Source of the DNA: Mycoplana rhizolycopersici
GTDB lineage: Bacteria > Pseudomonadota > Alphaproteobacteria > Rhizobiales > Rhizobiaceae
DNA: 64,000 nucleotides
Direction: 5' to 3'
NCBI RefSeq assembly: GCF_013378445.1
Contig: NZ_JABXYK010000019.1
Location: forward strand, 1 to 64,000
Part shown: positions 35,521 to 46,341 of the stretch, piece by piece
How positions within the stretch are numbered: the first letter of the stretch is position 1
Layout of the letters: every line of letters begins with the position of its first letter
Made by a program: the position numbers and the translations under genes
The notes under the pieces: generated by a model
The model's input: only the letters and a program-made list of their open reading frames with translations
The model's database searches: none
What the model was told of the DNA's origin: nothing

Positions 35521-38500
35521 TCAGCTGCACCCGCTCGTCGCACCGCAGGTGTCGCACTTCTCGCAGGTGCCGTTGCGCACCATCGTGAAGTTCTGGCACT
35601 CCGAGCACATGTTGCCGGTGTAGCCCTGGGCGATCGAGCGCATGCGGCGTTCGTTCTCCACCTTCTTCGCCTCCGCCTTGGCGGATGCCGCTTCGGCTGC
35701 GGCCTTGTCGGAGAAGAGGGCGGTCACGCCCTGTTCGGCTTCGGTCGTGACCTCGACGGACGCTTCCTCTGCGATCTCTTCGGCCAGTTCGACAGCGCGC
35801 TCCTCGTAGTCGCGCTTGAAGGCGACGATTTCCGAAGTCGAGATTGCTGTGGCCGTTTCCAGCTTGCGGGCGGCGTTGCCGGCAAAGGCGGTGACGTTGC
35901 CGCCGCCGGAAGCCTTGGCGGGAGCCGCCGTCGCCGCGCCCTTCGGTTCGCCGAGCTGGCGCTCGCCGCCGGAGACGAGCGTCGGCTTGTAGCCGCGGGT
36001 CCAGCCGGTCGAGACGAGGTTGGTCTTGCCTTCCTGGATGCCCTTGCCGAGTGCGGTGTTGCCGAAGTCGGAGGTGTCGACATGGGCGAGGTCGTGGCGG
36101 CCGAGATAGGAGACGGCGAGTTCGCGGAACACGTAGTCGAGGATCGATGTCGCGTTCTTGATCGCGTCGTTGCCCTGCACCATGCCGGCCGGCTCGAACT
36201 TGGTGAAGGTGAAGGCCTCCACGTATTCTTCCAGCGGCACGCCGTATTGCAGGCCGAGCGAGATGGCGATCGCGAAGTTGTTCATCATCGCCCGGAAGGC
36301 AGCACCTTCCTTGTGCATGTCGATGAAGATCTCGCCGAGGCGGCCGTCACCGAATTCGCCGGTGCGCAGATACACCTTGTGCCCGCCGACGACGGCCTTC
36401 TGGGTATAGCCCTGGCGGCGGTTCGGCAGCTTCTCGCGCTCGCGGGTGACGCGCTCGATGATCCGCTCGACGATCTTCTCGGTCACGGTGACGGCCTGGG
36501 CGGCCGCAGGTGCTGCGACCAGTTCCTCGACCGCATCCTCGTCCTCCTCGTCCTCGATCAGCGAGGCGTTGAGCGGCTGCGACAGCTTCGAACCGTCGCG
36601 GTAGAGCGCGTTGGCCTTCAGGGCCAGCTTCCACGAAAGCATGTAGGCGTTCTTGCAGTCCTCGACGGTCGCCTCGTTCGGCATGTTGATCGTCTTGGAG
36701 ATCGCACCCGAGATGAACGGCTGGGCGGCCGCCATCATGCGGATGTGGCTTTCGACCGAGAGGTAGCGCTTGCCGATCTTGCCGCAGGGGTTGGCGCAAT
36801 CGAAGACGGGCAGGTGCTCGGCCTTCAGGAACGGCGCGCCCTCCAGCGTCATCGCGCCGCAGACGTGGATGTTGGCGGCCTCGATGTCCTTGCGCGAGAA
36901 ACCGATGTGCTCGAGCAGGTTGAAGCCCACGTCGGCAAGCTGTGCGTCGGTGACCTTCAGCGTCTCCTTGAGGAAGTCGGCGCCGAGCGTCCACTGGTTG
37001 AAGACGAACTTGATGTCGAAGGCGGCCTTCAGCGCGCCGTTGACGGCGGCGATCTTCTCGTCCGTGAAGCCCTTGGCCTTCAACGAGCCGGGATTGATGC
37101 CGGGCGCCTGGTTCATGTTGCCGTGGCCGACCGCATAGGCCTCGATCTCGGCGATCTGGGCTTCCGAGTAGCCGAGCGTGCGCAGCGCTTCGGGAACGGC
37201 GCGGTTGATGATCTTGAAGTAGCCGCCGCCGGCGAGCTTCTTGAACTTCACCAGCGCGAAGTCTGGCTCGATGCCGGTGGTGTCGCAGTCCATGACGAGG
37301 CCGATCGTGCCGGTCGGCGCGATCACCGAGACCTGCGCGTTGCGATAGCCGTGCTTCTCGCCGAGCTCGACGGCCTTGTCCCAGGCGAGCATCGCGTGGG
37401 TGATCAGGTCCTGGTCCGGGCAATCGTCATGGATGAGGCCGACCGGGTTGATCGAGAGCTTCTCGTAGCCGGTCGTCTCGCCGTAAGCTGCGCGGCGGTG
37501 GTTGCGCATGACGCGCAGCATGTTGTCACGGTTCGGCGCAAAGCCCGGGAAGGTGCCGAGCTCGCCGGCCATTTCGGCAGACGTCGCATAGCATACGCCG
37601 GTCATGATCGCCGTCAGGGCACCGGCGATGGCGCGGCCTTCAGCCGAGTCGTAAGGAATGCCCGACGACATCAAAAGGCCGCCGATATTCGCATAGCCAA
37701 GGCCGAGCGTGCGGTATTCGTAGGAGAGCTCGGCGATCTGGCGGGACGGGAACTGCGCCATCATGACCGAGACTTCCAGCACGATCGTCCACAGTCGGAC
37801 GGCATGCTCGTAGTCGGCGATGTTGATGTTCTTCGTCGTCGCGTCCTTGAACTGCAGGAGGTTCAGCGAGGCGAGGTTGCAGGCCGTGTCGTCGAGGAAC
37901 ATGTATTCCGAGCACGGGTTGGACGCGCGGATCGGGCCGGCGGCCGGGCAGGTGTGCCAGTCGTTCATCGTTGTGTTGAAGTGCAGGCCCGGATCGGCGG
38001 ATGCCCAGGCGGCATACGAGATCGATTCCCACAGGTCGCGCGCCTTCAGCGTCTTCATGACGCGGCCGTCCTTGCGGGCCGTCAGGTTCCATTCCCCGTC
38101 ATTTTCCACTGCGCGCAGAAAATCGTCCTTGATCGAGACGGAGTTGTTGGAGTTCTGGCCCGAAACGGTCAGGTAGGCTTCCGAATCCCAGTCCGTATCG
38201 TAGGTCTTGAACTCGATGTCCTTGTAGCCCTGCTTGGCGAACTGGATCACGCGCTTGATGTAGTTTTCCGGAACCAGGGACTTCTTGGCCGCGCGGATCT
38301 CGCGCTTCAAGGCGGGGTTCTCGTTGGGATCGAAGCAGGCGTCGTTGTCGGCCGCGCAGTTGATGCAGGCCTTCATGATCGCCTTCAGGTGCGTGGCGAC
38401 GATCTTTGAGCCGGTGACGAGCGCTGCGACCTTCTGCTCTTCCTTCACCTTCCAGTTGATGTATTCCTCGATATCCGGATGGTCGATGTCGACCACGACC

Positions 38501-39339
38501 ATCTTGGCCGCGCGCCGAGTCGTGCCGCCCGACTTGATTGCGCCCGCCGCACGGTCGCCGATCTTGAGGAAGCTCATCAGGCCGGAGGAACGGCCGCCGC
38601 CGGAAAGCTTTTCGCCTTCGCCGCGCAGGTGGCTGAAGTTGGAGCCGGTGCCGGAGCCGTATTTGAAGAGGCGCGCTTCACGCACCCACAGGTCCATGAT
38701 GCCGTTCTCGTTGACGAGATCGTCCTCGACCGACTGGATGAAGCAGGCGTGCGGCTGGGGATGCTCGTAGGCCGACTTGGACTTTGTGAGCTTGCCGGTG
38801 AAGGGGTCGACATAGAAGTGACCCTGGCCGGGACCGTCGATGCCGTAGGCCCAGTGCAGGCCGGTGTTGAACCACTGCGGCGAGTTGGGGGCGACGCGCT
38901 GGGTGGCGAGCATGTAGGCGAGCTCGTCCTTGAAGGCGGACGCATCTTCTTCCGATGCGAAGTAGCCGCCCTTCCAGCCCCAGTAGGTCCAGGTGCCGGC
39001 GAGACGGTCGAACACCTGGCGGGCATCGGTCTCCGAGCCGTAGCGCTCACCCTCGGGGAGCGCCTTCAGGGCTTCGGTGTCGGCAACGGAACGCCACAGG
39101 AAGGAGGGGACGTCGTTCTCCTCGACCTTCTTCAGCTTCGCAGGAACACCCGCCTTGCGGAAATACTTCTGCGCCAGGATGTCGGCTGCGACCTGGCTGA
39201 ACTGCGCGGGAACGTCGATGTCGGCGAGCCGGAAGACGATCGAGCCGTCCGGGTTCTTGATCTCGCTGGTGGCCTTGCGGAATTCGATCTCTGCATAGGC
39301 CGATTGGCCCTGCTTGGTGAAGCGACGTTCTATGCGCAT
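35521..39339 (-). CDS. nrdJ: Class II (vitamin B12-dependent) ribonucleotide reductase
   Basis: 1272 residues starting [20 protein letters not shown] at 39339, with AAAGGGA upstream; the frame is open to 39396. It carries the active-site set [16 protein letters not shown] (radical-site Asn, Cys, Glu), the finger-loop region and, at the C-terminus, the redox/metal-type cysteines [15 protein letters not shown] and GCS. It makes deoxyribonucleotides using adenosylcobalamin, with or without oxygen. Two NrdR boxes lie upstream. An acidic, Ala-rich linker near residue 950 ([20 protein letters not shown]) is also typical of this long form. Confidence 0.96.
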   Translation of the reverse strand: MRIERRFTKQGQSAYAEIEFRKATSEIKNPDGSIVFRLADIDVPAQFSQVAADILAQKYFRKAGVPAKLKKVEENDVPSFLWRSVADTEALKALPEGERYGSETDARQVFDRLAGTWTYWGWKGGYFASEEDASAFKDELAYMLATQRVAPNSPQWFNTGLHWAYGIDGPGQGHFYVDPFTGKLTKSKSAYEHPQPHACFIQSVEDDLVNENGIMDLWVREARLFKYGSGTGSNFSHLRGEGEKLSGGGRSSGLMSFLKIGDRAAGAIKSGGTTRRAAKMVVVDIDHPDIEEYINWKVKEEQKVAALVTGSKIVATHLKAIMKACINCAADNDACFDPNENPALKREIRAAKKSLVPENYIKRVIQFAKQGYKDIEFKTYDTDWDSEAYLTVSGQNSNNSVSIKDDFLRAVENDGEWNLTARKDGRVMKTLKARDLWESISYAAWASADPGLHFNTTMNDWHTCPAAGPIRASNPCSEYMFLDDTACNLASLNLLQFKDATTKNINIADYEHAVRLWTIVLEVSVMMAQFPSRQIAELSYEYRTLGLGYANIGGLLMSSGIPYDSAEGRAIAGALTAIMTGVCYATSAEMAGELGTFPGFAPNRDNMLRVMRNHRRAAYGETTGYEKLSINPVGLIHDDCPDQDLITHAMLAWDKAVELGEKHGYRNAQVSVIAPTGTIGLVMDCDTTGIEPDFALVKFKKLAGGGYFKIINRAVPEALRTLGYSEAQIAEIEAYAVGHGNMNQAPGINPGSLKAKGFTDEKIAAVNGALKAAFDIKFVFNQWTLGADFLKETLKVTDAQLADVGFNLLEHIGFSRKDIEAANIHVCGAMTLEGAPFLKAEHLPVFDCANPCGKIGKRYLSVESHIRMMAAAQPFISGAISKTINMPNEATVEDCKNAYMLSWKLALKANALYRDGSKLSQPLNASLIEDEEDEDAVEELVAAPAAAQAVTVTEKIVERIIERVTREREKLPNRRQGYTQKAVVGGHKVYLRTGEFGDGRLGEIFIDMHKEGAAFRAMMNNFAIAISLGLQYGVPLEEYVEAFTFTKFEPAGMVQGNDAIKNATSILDYVFRELAVSYLGRHDLAHVDTSDFGNTALGKGIQEGKTNLVSTGWTRGYKPTLVSGGERQLGEPKGAATAAPAKASGGGNVTAFAGNAARKLETATAISTSEIVAFKRDYEERAVELAEEIAEEASVEVTTEAEQGVTALFSDKAAAEAASAKAEAKKVENERRMRSIAQGYTGNMCSECQNFTMVRNGTCEKCDTCGATSGCS

Positions 39340-39463
39340 GGTCCGTTGTCCCTTTGGTTGTCGCGCGCCACCCGTGGCCGGGGCGCAATTGTCCATGACC
39401 GGCCGCGGTTCTTCGCAGCCAGCTCAAATTCTTCATTCTGTTCGGGAAACCCGTTCTTGCGGA

Positions 39464-39479
39464 ACCCTGTATCTTGTGC
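39464..39479. promoter_or_regulatory. NrdR box, proximal copy (degenerate)
   Basis: ACCCTGTATCTTGTGC matches about 11 of 16 bases of the NrdR consensus ACACTATATATAGTGT. It begins exactly 31 bases from the better copy at 39495, i.e. about three helical turns, as is normal for paired NrdR boxes. It is 125 bases upstream of nrdJ. Confidence 0.6.
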
Positions 39480-39494
39480 TGAGCATTGCTGCAA

Positions 39495-39510
39495 ACACTA
39501 AATATAGTAT
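39495..39510. promoter_or_regulatory. NrdR box, distal copy
   Basis: ACACTAAATATAGTAT matches 13-14 of 16 consensus bases. NrdR is the ATP/dATP-sensing repressor of ribonucleotide reductase operons. It pairs with the 39464 copy. Confidence 0.8.
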
Positions 39511-40128
39511 TAACAGCTTCTTTACGCCAGTCTTTTGGCTGCTCCTGCCATCAGAAAATCGTGCGCAAAAACCTCCCCTGCGGCCGGCGGTCCATCCACC
39601 TCGACGCATGGTCACAAAACGCATTTTATTGATTGAAGGGCCCGGACTTAAAACTCTCGCGCCCTGCCGCAGTTGCAGCGTGGAAACCATTAACGACATG
39701 GCACCCGATTCCGTCAAGGGGTGGTTTATGACGGATTTGTGGACGCTAGATGTTGTGTGCGGTGCCTGTGGAAAATGGGGACATGTGGTAAATGCTGGAA
39801 TTCCAGCCGGTTGAGGTGCCGCAGTTGAAGCTTGCGCCAATCAGTTGTGGAGAACCCAAGAAATAAGGGGCCAAAATTAAGGGTAGTTTGCGGCCTCTCT
39901 GCCACAGCGCGATTGCCATGGGACGGCGGATGTGGTTGCGGCGACTGGCCGCTTACACGATAGCCCCCGAATACCCTCAAAGGTGCCTTCACAAAGTCGC
40001 TTTTTGAAAGAAGAACCTAAATTAGTAGTATGTCGATTGTAACCGTGGCGCGTGCCGCGCTAGACTCGGCTATGGCATGCGGATTGTGTTGGAGTTCCGG
40101 CCCGTTCACATGCTGAATGGGAGGCTAC
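39511..40128. other. Long intergenic region between nrdJ and the RTX metalloprotease
   Basis: About 620 bases of lower-GC sequence without a convincing gene. Short open frames exist on both strands, including a + frame with a CGACG-type CxxC ending at 39814, but none has a clear ribosome binding site or recognisable family. It may hold the promoter and operators of the protease gene or a small RNA; I cannot support a specific call. Confidence 0.4.
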
Positions 40129-42909
40129 ATGGCTGCAGGCATCAGGTCGGTTCCGACGGGCAATCCATATATCGACGGCATCCTCTACGGCACGCAGTGG
40201 AGCGGCCGGATCACCTATAGCTTCCCGGACGCGATATCGGACTACGGTGCCGACTATGGCCACCCGGTCACCGGCTTCAGCGCCGTCAGCAAGCAGCAGA
40301 AAGACGCGATCCAGTCGATCCTGGAGGGGAAGGTGACCTCCGGCTCGGCGCCGTTCACCTACGGATCCTTTGCCCAGATCTCCAATGTGCAGTTGGCGCT
40401 CGCTGCGAATCCCGCCGGAAAGTCCGACATCATGATCGGGCAGGCGGACCATATCGACGGCGCGAACCTGCCGACGGCAGAAGTGCTGACCTTCGTCGGC
40501 ACCACCGGCAAGGCGTCCGACGGCGACCTCTGGTTCGGCAACGACTATGCCGGGACGTTCAACGACTACCGTACGCCGCAGCTCGGTACCTACGCCTGGC
40601 TGACCCACATCCACGAGATCGGCCATGCGCTGGGCTTGAGCCACGGTCACGACGCCGGAACGGATATCGACGGCTTCAAGCTGGCGTTGCCCCGGGATCG
40701 CGACAGCATCGAATTTTCCGTCATGACCTATCGCTCCTTCCTGGGCGGCATGGTGGCGCCCTATTCCGCCGAGGAGTACGGCTCTCCGCAGACGCTGATG
40801 ATGTCGGACATCGCCGCCATTCAGCATCTCTACGGTGCGAACTTTTCCACCAATGCCGGCAGCACCGTCTACACCTGGTCGCCTGACACCGGCGAAATGT
40901 TCGTCAACGGCAAGGGGCAGGGCGCGCCGGGCGACGGCAAGGGGGGGGCGGCCAACCGTGTCTTCCTGACCATCTGGGACGGTGGCGGCAACGACACCTA
41001 CGACTTTTCGAACTACGATCAGGACGCCTTCATTGACCTCGCACCCGGCAGTTGGTCGCTCGTCTCCCAGTACCAGCGCGCGCAGCTGGGCTACACGGCG
41101 CGAGCGAACGGCAACGTCTACAACGCCCTCCAGTACGAGGGTGACACCCGCTCCCTGATCGAAAACGCCAGGGGCGGCTCGGCGAAGGACGACATTGCCG
41201 GCAACGCCGCCGACAACCGGCTCTACGGCAATAACGGCAACGACATACTGACGGGGCGTGCCGGCAACGACCGGCTGTCTGGCGGCTATGGCGACGACAT
41301 CCTTTATGGCGACAACCGCGCCGGCAAGGCCTATCTCGGCCCGGGGGTTTTCTTCGAACCGGGCGGCCTGCGGCATGATACGCGCGCATCCGCGCTGTCG
41401 CTGGACAAGGCGATCGGCATGCGCCACGACCCTAATATCCAGCGTTCGGACACCAATCCGACCGTGAAGGTGTCGGGGTCCGGCGACTGGAGCATGGATT
41501 TCTATTCGTTCACCGTGCGCGCAGCGGGGCAGGTGATCCTCGATACCGACGGGACGATGGATTCGCACCTCCAGCTGATCGACAGCCGCGGCAACATTCT
41601 GACGCAGAACGAGGATTCCGCCTCGGACCCCGGTGACGAGGGCTACGGCTTTCAGAGCTTCATCTCCTATACGGTGACGAAGCCGGGGCTCTATTACGTT
41701 CGCGTTTCGCTCTACCCGGGCGACGGTGTGCTGCCTGCCGGCGCCAGCTACACCCTGAACCTGACACTGCCTAATCCCGTCGAAGCTGATCCGCTTGCTG
41801 CGGGGGACGACATCCTGAACGGCGGCGCGGGAAAGGATGTGCTCGTGGGCGGTGCCGGCAACGATACCTATGTGCTGGGGGCGGGGCGCGACACGGTGAT
41901 CGACAGTGCGGGCATCGACACGATCACCTCCATGATTTCCCGTTCGCTGGCGGCATATCCGGCGATCGAGAATCTGCGGCTGCTGGGGACGGGCGGCCTG
42001 ACGGGGCGCGGCAATGCGCTGGACAATGTCATTACCGGCAACATCGGTAACGATGTGTTGGACGGTGGCGCCGGGCGCGACACGCTGATCGGCGGTGCGG
42101 GGGACGACACCTATGTGCTAGGCGCGGAGAAGGACAGGATCGAGGACAGCGCCGGCAACGACACGATCACCTCGACCATATCCCGCTCGCTGACGACCTA
42201 TCCGGTGATCGAGAACCTCAGGCTGTTGGGCGACGGCGACATCAACGGTCACGGCAACGCGTCGAACAACACGATCACCGGCAATTCCGGCAATAACCTT
42301 CTGGACGGGGCCGGCGGCCGGGACCGTCTGATCGGTGGTGCCGGCAACGATACCTATGTCCTGAGCGCCGGGTCGGATCGGATCACAGACACGTCTGGCA
42401 ACGACACGATCACCTCAACGATCACGCGCTGGCTCGGCCATTTCACCGGTATCGAGAACCTGACCCTGATCGGCGACGCGGATGCAAAGGCCACGGGCAA
42501 TGGGCTGTCGAACCGCATCACCGGCAACGCAAGTGACAACATCATCGACGGCCGCGCCGGCAACGATTACCTCGCGGGCGGAGGGGGAAGGGACGTCTTC
42601 GTCTTCTCCACCCGGCTGGATGCCGCGAAGAACGTCGATAAGTTGTTCGATTTTACGGTAGGCGAGGATCTGTTCCGGCTTGATAGCGCCGTTTTCACAG
42701 CACTCGGCTCACATGGCGTTCTGGGGGCGGACGCCTTTGTCAGCAACGGCTCCGGCAAGGCGGAGGACGCCCGTGACCGGATCGTCTACGAGCGCGATAC
42801 CGGCGATCTTCTCTACGATGACAACGGCAGCGCGAAGGGCGGCGCGACTCAGTTTGCAAAGCTCGCGCCGCACCTGTCGCTGTCTCACAGCGACTTCTTC
42901 ATCATATAG
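40129..42909 (+). CDS. Serralysin-type RTX metalloprotease with PPC insert
   Basis: 926 residues starting MAAGIRSVPTGNPYIDG; GGGAGG four bases upstream favours 40129 over the ATG at 40117. The M10 catalytic domain has zinc motif HEIGHALGLSHGHD (residues 162-175) and Met-turn SVMTYRS. It is followed by a first RTX block (about residues 360-400), a PPC-type beta domain (about residues 440-550), then three tandem repeats of about 75 residues alternating RTX with an IENLRLLG segment, a last RTX and a C-terminal type I secretion end (SHSDFFII). It is probably an extracellular calcium-dependent protease. A G8 tract lies at 40941-40948. Confidence 0.9.
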   Translation: MAAGIRSVPTGNPYIDGILYGTQWSGRITYSFPDAISDYGADYGHPVTGFSAVSKQQKDAIQSILEGKVTSGSAPFTYGSFAQISNVQLALAANPAGKSDIMIGQADHIDGANLPTAEVLTFVGTTGKASDGDLWFGNDYAGTFNDYRTPQLGTYAWLTHIHEIGHALGLSHGHDAGTDIDGFKLALPRDRDSIEFSVMTYRSFLGGMVAPYSAEEYGSPQTLMMSDIAAIQHLYGANFSTNAGSTVYTWSPDTGEMFVNGKGQGAPGDGKGGAANRVFLTIWDGGGNDTYDFSNYDQDAFIDLAPGSWSLVSQYQRAQLGYTARANGNVYNALQYEGDTRSLIENARGGSAKDDIAGNAADNRLYGNNGNDILTGRAGNDRLSGGYGDDILYGDNRAGKAYLGPGVFFEPGGLRHDTRASALSLDKAIGMRHDPNIQRSDTNPTVKVSGSGDWSMDFYSFTVRAAGQVILDTDGTMDSHLQLIDSRGNILTQNEDSASDPGDEGYGFQSFISYTVTKPGLYYVRVSLYPGDGVLPAGASYTLNLTLPNPVEADPLAAGDDILNGGAGKDVLVGGAGNDTYVLGAGRDTVIDSAGIDTITSMISRSLAAYPAIENLRLLGTGGLTGRGNALDNVITGNIGNDVLDGGAGRDTLIGGAGDDTYVLGAEKDRIEDSAGNDTITSTISRSLTTYPVIENLRLLGDGDINGHGNASNNTITGNSGNNLLDGAGGRDRLIGGAGNDTYVLSAGSDRITDTSGNDTITSTITRWLGHFTGIENLTLIGDADAKATGNGLSNRITGNASDNIIDGRAGNDYLAGGGGRDVFVFSTRLDAAKNVDKLFDFTVGEDLFRLDSAVFTALGSHGVLGADAFVSNGSGKAEDARDRIVYERDTGDLLYDDNGSAKGGATQFAKLAPHLSLSHSDFFII

Positions 42910-42946
42910 AATGCCGGATCGGAGAAGGACGGCGCGCAATGCGCCG

Positions 42947-43444
42947 TCAGCCGCGGGTGCCCTTGGCGATCGGTTCCTGGTAGGTGAAGCCCATATCCCA
43001 GGGGAAGTAGATCCAGGTGTCCTGGCTGACTTCGGTGATGAAGGTGTCCACCTGCGGACGTCCCTTTGGCTTGGCATAAACGGCGGCGAAATGCGCCTTC
43101 GGCAGCATGGAGCGCACCTGGGCTGCGGTTTTGCCGGTGTCGGTCAGGTCGTCGACGATCAGGATGCCTTCGCCGTCGTTCTGCAAAAGCTCGGGTGAGA
43201 TCCCCTTCAGCACATGCATTTCTCCCTGCGACAGGTAGTCGTGATACGACGCCACGCAGACGGTCTCGATCAGGCGGATGTTCAGCTCGCGCGAGATGAT
43301 GGCCGCGGGAACCAGCCCGCCGCGGGTGATGCAGACGATCGCCTTCCATTCGCGGTCGTTGTCGGAAAGGCGCCAGGCCAGCGCACGGGCGTCGCGATGA
43401 AACTGGTCCCAGGAGACGGGAAAGGCTTTGTCGGGAAGCGACAT
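42947..43444 (-). CDS. gpt: Xanthine-guanine phosphoribosyltransferase
   Basis: 165 residues starting [20 protein letters not shown]. It has the PRPP-binding motif [14 protein letters not shown] (about residues 93-106) and [17 protein letters not shown] near the N-terminus. It salvages xanthine and guanine to nucleotides and sits at the inner membrane in known cases. A perfect AGGAG precedes the start. It is convergent with the RTX protease. Confidence 0.95.
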   Translation of the reverse strand: MSLPDKAFPVSWDQFHRDARALAWRLSDNDREWKAIVCITRGGLVPAAIISRELNIRLIETVCVASYHDYLSQGEMHVLKGISPELLQNDGEGILIVDDLTDTGKTAAQVRSMLPKAHFAAVYAKPKGRPQVDTFITEVSQDTWIYFPWDMGFTYQEPIAKGTRG

Positions 43445-43579
43445 GGCAGGCTCCTATCGCCGGCGGCCGGCAGAATTACGGATAATTCCGCCTTTCTAGG
43501 GCATAAGATTAGCGAAGGGAAACGGAGCGGAACCGTTCCCCTTCGCGATCCACAGCGAAACGACGCAATTTGCGCGATC

Positions 43580-44422
43580 TCAGCGCGACATGATCGCTGG
43601 AACACGCAAATCCTTCAGCATTGCGCTGGTAACGCCGCCGAACAGGCGATGGCGTAGCCACGAATGACTGAACGCGCCCATCACGAGCAGGTTGGCGCCG
43701 GTTGCCGAAACGCGCCGGTTGATGACATGCGCCACCGTATCGCCGTTCGAGCTTGCGGAATTGACGGTGACGTTGAGGCCGTGACGCGTCAGCGTCGATG
43801 CGATCTCGGTGCCGGAAAAAGCGGCATGCTGCGTGGCGTCGTCATGACCGTCCACCGTGAAAACCTCGATCTCCCTGGCCTCCTGGAGCAGCGGGAGCGC
43901 GTCGAAGACGGCGCGCGCCGACTCGCGTGTTCCGTTCCAGGCGATGAGCACGCGGCTCGGCGCCTCGGGGCCTGCCACTGCGTCGGAGATCAGGCACAGC
44001 GGCCGGCCGCTTTCGTAGAGAAGGTCCTCGATATCTGCGCGGGAAGGGCCGTCGCCTGCGGGATCGAGCTGGACGGCGACCACGATGTCGCTGCCGCGCG
44101 CGCTGTCGATGATGCCGCTGGCACTATAGCCGGCGCTGCCGGTGAAAAGCCGCCATTCATGCGAGACGCCCGATCGCTGCGCCAGCGTGCGAAAGGTCGT
44201 CTCGATCGAGCGCGAGACGGCCTGTGCCTGCGCCTGCTGCTCCATGATGGCGTTGGGATCGGGAAATTCCATCGGTGCGGCGATGGTGACGACGATCGGC
44301 GTCTCCGCATGCACGCCGATCACGTGTGCGCCGTGCCGTTCCGCCAGGGCAAGCGCGTGCTGCGTCACCTTTTCCGCGTCGTCCGCAGTGCTGAGGACGG
44401 CAGTAATGGTCTTGTAGGTCAT
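43580..44422 (-). CDS. Universal stress protein, tandem Usp domains
   Basis: 280 residues starting MTYKTITAVLSTADDAEKVT at 44422, with GGAGATC upstream. There are two Usp folds: the first with ERHGAHVIGVHAETP, the second starting around APSRVLIAWNGTRESARAV and carrying the nucleotide-loop-like GAFSHSWLRHRLFGGVT near the end. The role in stress tolerance is inferred from the family; the ligand is unknown. Confidence 0.9.
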   Translation of the reverse strand: MTYKTITAVLSTADDAEKVTQHALALAERHGAHVIGVHAETPIVVTIAAPMEFPDPNAIMEQQAQAQAVSRSIETTFRTLAQRSGVSHEWRLFTGSAGYSASGIIDSARGSDIVVAVQLDPAGDGPSRADIEDLLYESGRPLCLISDAVAGPEAPSRVLIAWNGTRESARAVFDALPLLQEAREIEVFTVDGHDDATQHAAFSGTEIASTLTRHGLNVTVNSASSNGDTVAHVINRRVSATGANLLVMGAFSHSWLRHRLFGGVTSAMLKDLRVPAIMSR

Positions 44423-44639
44423 GGCGATCTCCAATTCGAACCCACGCTCTTCTTCAGGGCACCGGGCCATGTGGCCAGGTTGCCGTAACGCCTTGAAATT
44501 CTACGATGATCTTTTCCCCAAATCGCCTCTTATTCAAGAGCAATCCGCGGATGTGGCCATCGATTCGTTCAAAACCCTGCGATGTCAGGGCGCGTGGATG
44601 CAATCTAGAGCGCGGCGGAGCAATCGACGTTGACGCCGA

Positions 44640-45395
44640 TCAACCCGCAGCCTTGGCCGTAGCGATATCGGCGATCATGGCGAGCACGTCCCGCTCTGCT
44701 GCCGCTGCCGGCGCCTCGTCCCGGCTTCGGATGACGATCTCGGTCGAAAACCGGTTTCCGTCGAAGCGCGGATAGGAGCCGATCGAAGTCTCCGGGTGCG
44801 CCTTCTGGATCTCCGACAGCCGGGAGCCGATATCGCCCTCGCCGAAGGGGGAGGCGACGCTGCGCGAGAGCACGGGCGAACCGGTTTCAAGCGTTGGAAG
44901 CAGAACGTCCAGCATGGCGACGAACACCTGAGGCACGCCGGCCATGACGTGGACATTGCCGACCGTAAAGCCCGGTGCGGTCGAGACGCTGTTCGGAATG
45001 TGCCGGGCGCCGACAGGCATCCGCGCCATGCGCTGGCGGGCCTCGTTGAACTCCACGCCGCGGCGGGCATACATCGCGCCGAGCAGTTCCATCGCGGCTT
45101 TATCGTGCGTGCAGGGGATGCCGAAGGCCTTTGCGACCGCGTCCGCCGTGATGTCGTCATGCGTAGGGCCGATGCCGCCGGAAGTGAAGACATAGTCGTA
45201 TCGGCTGCGCAGCGCATTCAGCGCCTCGACGATCATCTCCTCTTCGTCGCCGACGATCCGCACCTCCTTCAGGTCTATGCCGGCGAGGAAGAGCATGTCG
45301 GCAAGGTGGCCAATATTCTTGTCCTTGGTGCGTCCCGACAGCAGTTCGTCGCCAATGGCAAGCATGGCGGCGGTGATGATCTTCGCGGAACCCAT
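44640..45395 (-). CDS. CinA N-terminal / MoCF-type molybdopterin-binding-domain protein
   Basis: 251 residues starting MGSAKIITAAMLAIGDELLSG, with AGGAGATT upstream. The MoCF domain motif is at FTSGGIGPTHDDITADAVAKAFG (about residues 68-90), and NSVSTAPGFTVGNVHVMAGVP follows. It lacks the C-terminal nicotinamide-nucleotide amidase domain of full CinA. Family members are often annotated competence/damage-inducible protein A; the biological role of the short form is unclear. It is divergent from wrbA. Confidence 0.88.
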   Translation of the reverse strand: MGSAKIITAAMLAIGDELLSGRTKDKNIGHLADMLFLAGIDLKEVRIVGDEEEMIVEALNALRSRYDYVFTSGGIGPTHDDITADAVAKAFGIPCTHDKAAMELLGAMYARRGVEFNEARQRMARMPVGARHIPNSVSTAPGFTVGNVHVMAGVPQVFVAMLDVLLPTLETGSPVLSRSVASPFGEGDIGSRLSEIQKAHPETSIGSYPRFDGNRFSTEIVIRSRDEAPAAAAERDVLAMIADIATAKAAG

Positions 45396-45567
45396 TGAAA
45401 AATCTCCTGATGCGGGATGGACGCCCGCTGCGACACAATGACTGTCAATCGAATGTGAACAGTCTGTTGCCCGGCAAGCTGCTGGCGTCACGGCTCCCAC
45501 TGCTACATCTTCGCGCCGACCGCAATCAAGCGGAAACGCCGCAATTCAGACGCGACAGGAGATTTGA

Positions 45568-46167
45568 ATGGCAAGAGTTCTGGTTCTCTACTACTCGGCC
45601 TACGGCCACATCGAAACGATGGCAAATGCCGTGGCCGAAGGCGCGAAGTCCGCTGGCGCGGACGTCGTCGTCAAGCGCGTACCCGAGCTCGTGCCCGAAG
45701 AAGTCGCCAAGGCGTCCCACTTCAAGCTCGATCAGGCCGCCCCGATCGCGACCATCGAGGAACTTGCAGAATACGACGCGATCATCGTCGGCGCCGGCAC
45801 GCGCTTCGGCACCGTCGCCTCGCAGATGCGCAATTTCTGGGACCAGACCGGCGGCCTTTGGTTCAACGGCAAGCTCGTCGGCAAGGTCGGCTCCGTCTTC
45901 ACCTCGTCGGCGACCCAGCACGGCGGCCAGGAATCCACCATCCTCGGCTTCATCCCGACGCTGCTGCACCACGGCATGGTCGTCGCGGGCCTGCCCTATG
46001 CCTTCCAGGGCCAGATGGGCGTGGATGAGATCAAGGGCGGCTCGCCCTACGGCGCCTCCACCATTACCGACGGCGACGGCTCCCGCCAGCCCTCGGCAGT
46101 CGAACTCGATGCCGCCCGCTTCCAGGGCGCCCACGTCGCGAAGCTGGCCGCCAAGATCGCGGGCTGA
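45568..46167 (+). CDS. wrbA: NAD(P)H:quinone oxidoreductase WrbA
   Basis: 199 residues, the family length. It has a flavodoxin-like fold with the FMN-binding start [20 protein letters not shown] (residues 5-24), the [21 protein letters not shown] loop and the WrbA-specific [22 protein letters not shown]. It carries out two-electron reduction of quinones, limiting semiquinone and superoxide. GACAGGAGATTTGA is the ribosome binding site. A terminator follows. Confidence 0.96.
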   Translation: MARVLVLYYSAYGHIETMANAVAEGAKSAGADVVVKRVPELVPEEVAKASHFKLDQAAPIATIEELAEYDAIIVGAGTRFGTVASQMRNFWDQTGGLWFNGKLVGKVGSVFTSSATQHGGQESTILGFIPTLLHHGMVVAGLPYAFQGQMGVDEIKGGSPYGASTITDGDGSRQPSAVELDAARFQGAHVAKLAAKIAG

Positions 46168-46193
46168 AACGCATCATCTGCACGAAAAGGGAA

Positions 46194-46226
46194 GGGCGCG
46201 GCCGGTTTGCCGCGCCTCTTCTCGTT
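46194..46226 (+). terminator. Intrinsic terminator after wrbA
   Basis: GGCGCGGC (46195-46202) pairs with GCCGCGCC (46209-46216) around CGGTTT, followed by TCTTCTCGTTT. The T-run is interrupted but pyrimidine-rich. It lies 28 bases after the wrbA stop. Confidence 0.6.
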
Positions 46227-46341
46227 TGAGGTGCCTTAGAATCTAGGGGCGTTCGGCTGCGTTCCGAAAACCAAGTGCACGGCAATCCGCCAATCGCCAG
46301 GGCCTTTCCGGACAAACGATTCGCACCTTCGCTGGATTGCT

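Noticed and set aside
36082-38409. + strand open frame (775 codons) opposite nrdJ
   Set aside because: It is a shadow of nrdJ; a Val/Asp/Arg-rich product without motifs.
39699-39814. Short + frame with CxxC (VVCGACGKWGH) in the nrdJ-protease spacer
   Set aside because: There is no convincing ribosome binding site, the frame is under 40 codons and I recognise no family, so it stays within the intergenic description.
41800-42600. Repeats of GGCAACGATAC-like words
   Set aside because: They are explained by the RTX modules of the metalloprotease; there is no spacer regularity to suggest a CRISPR array.
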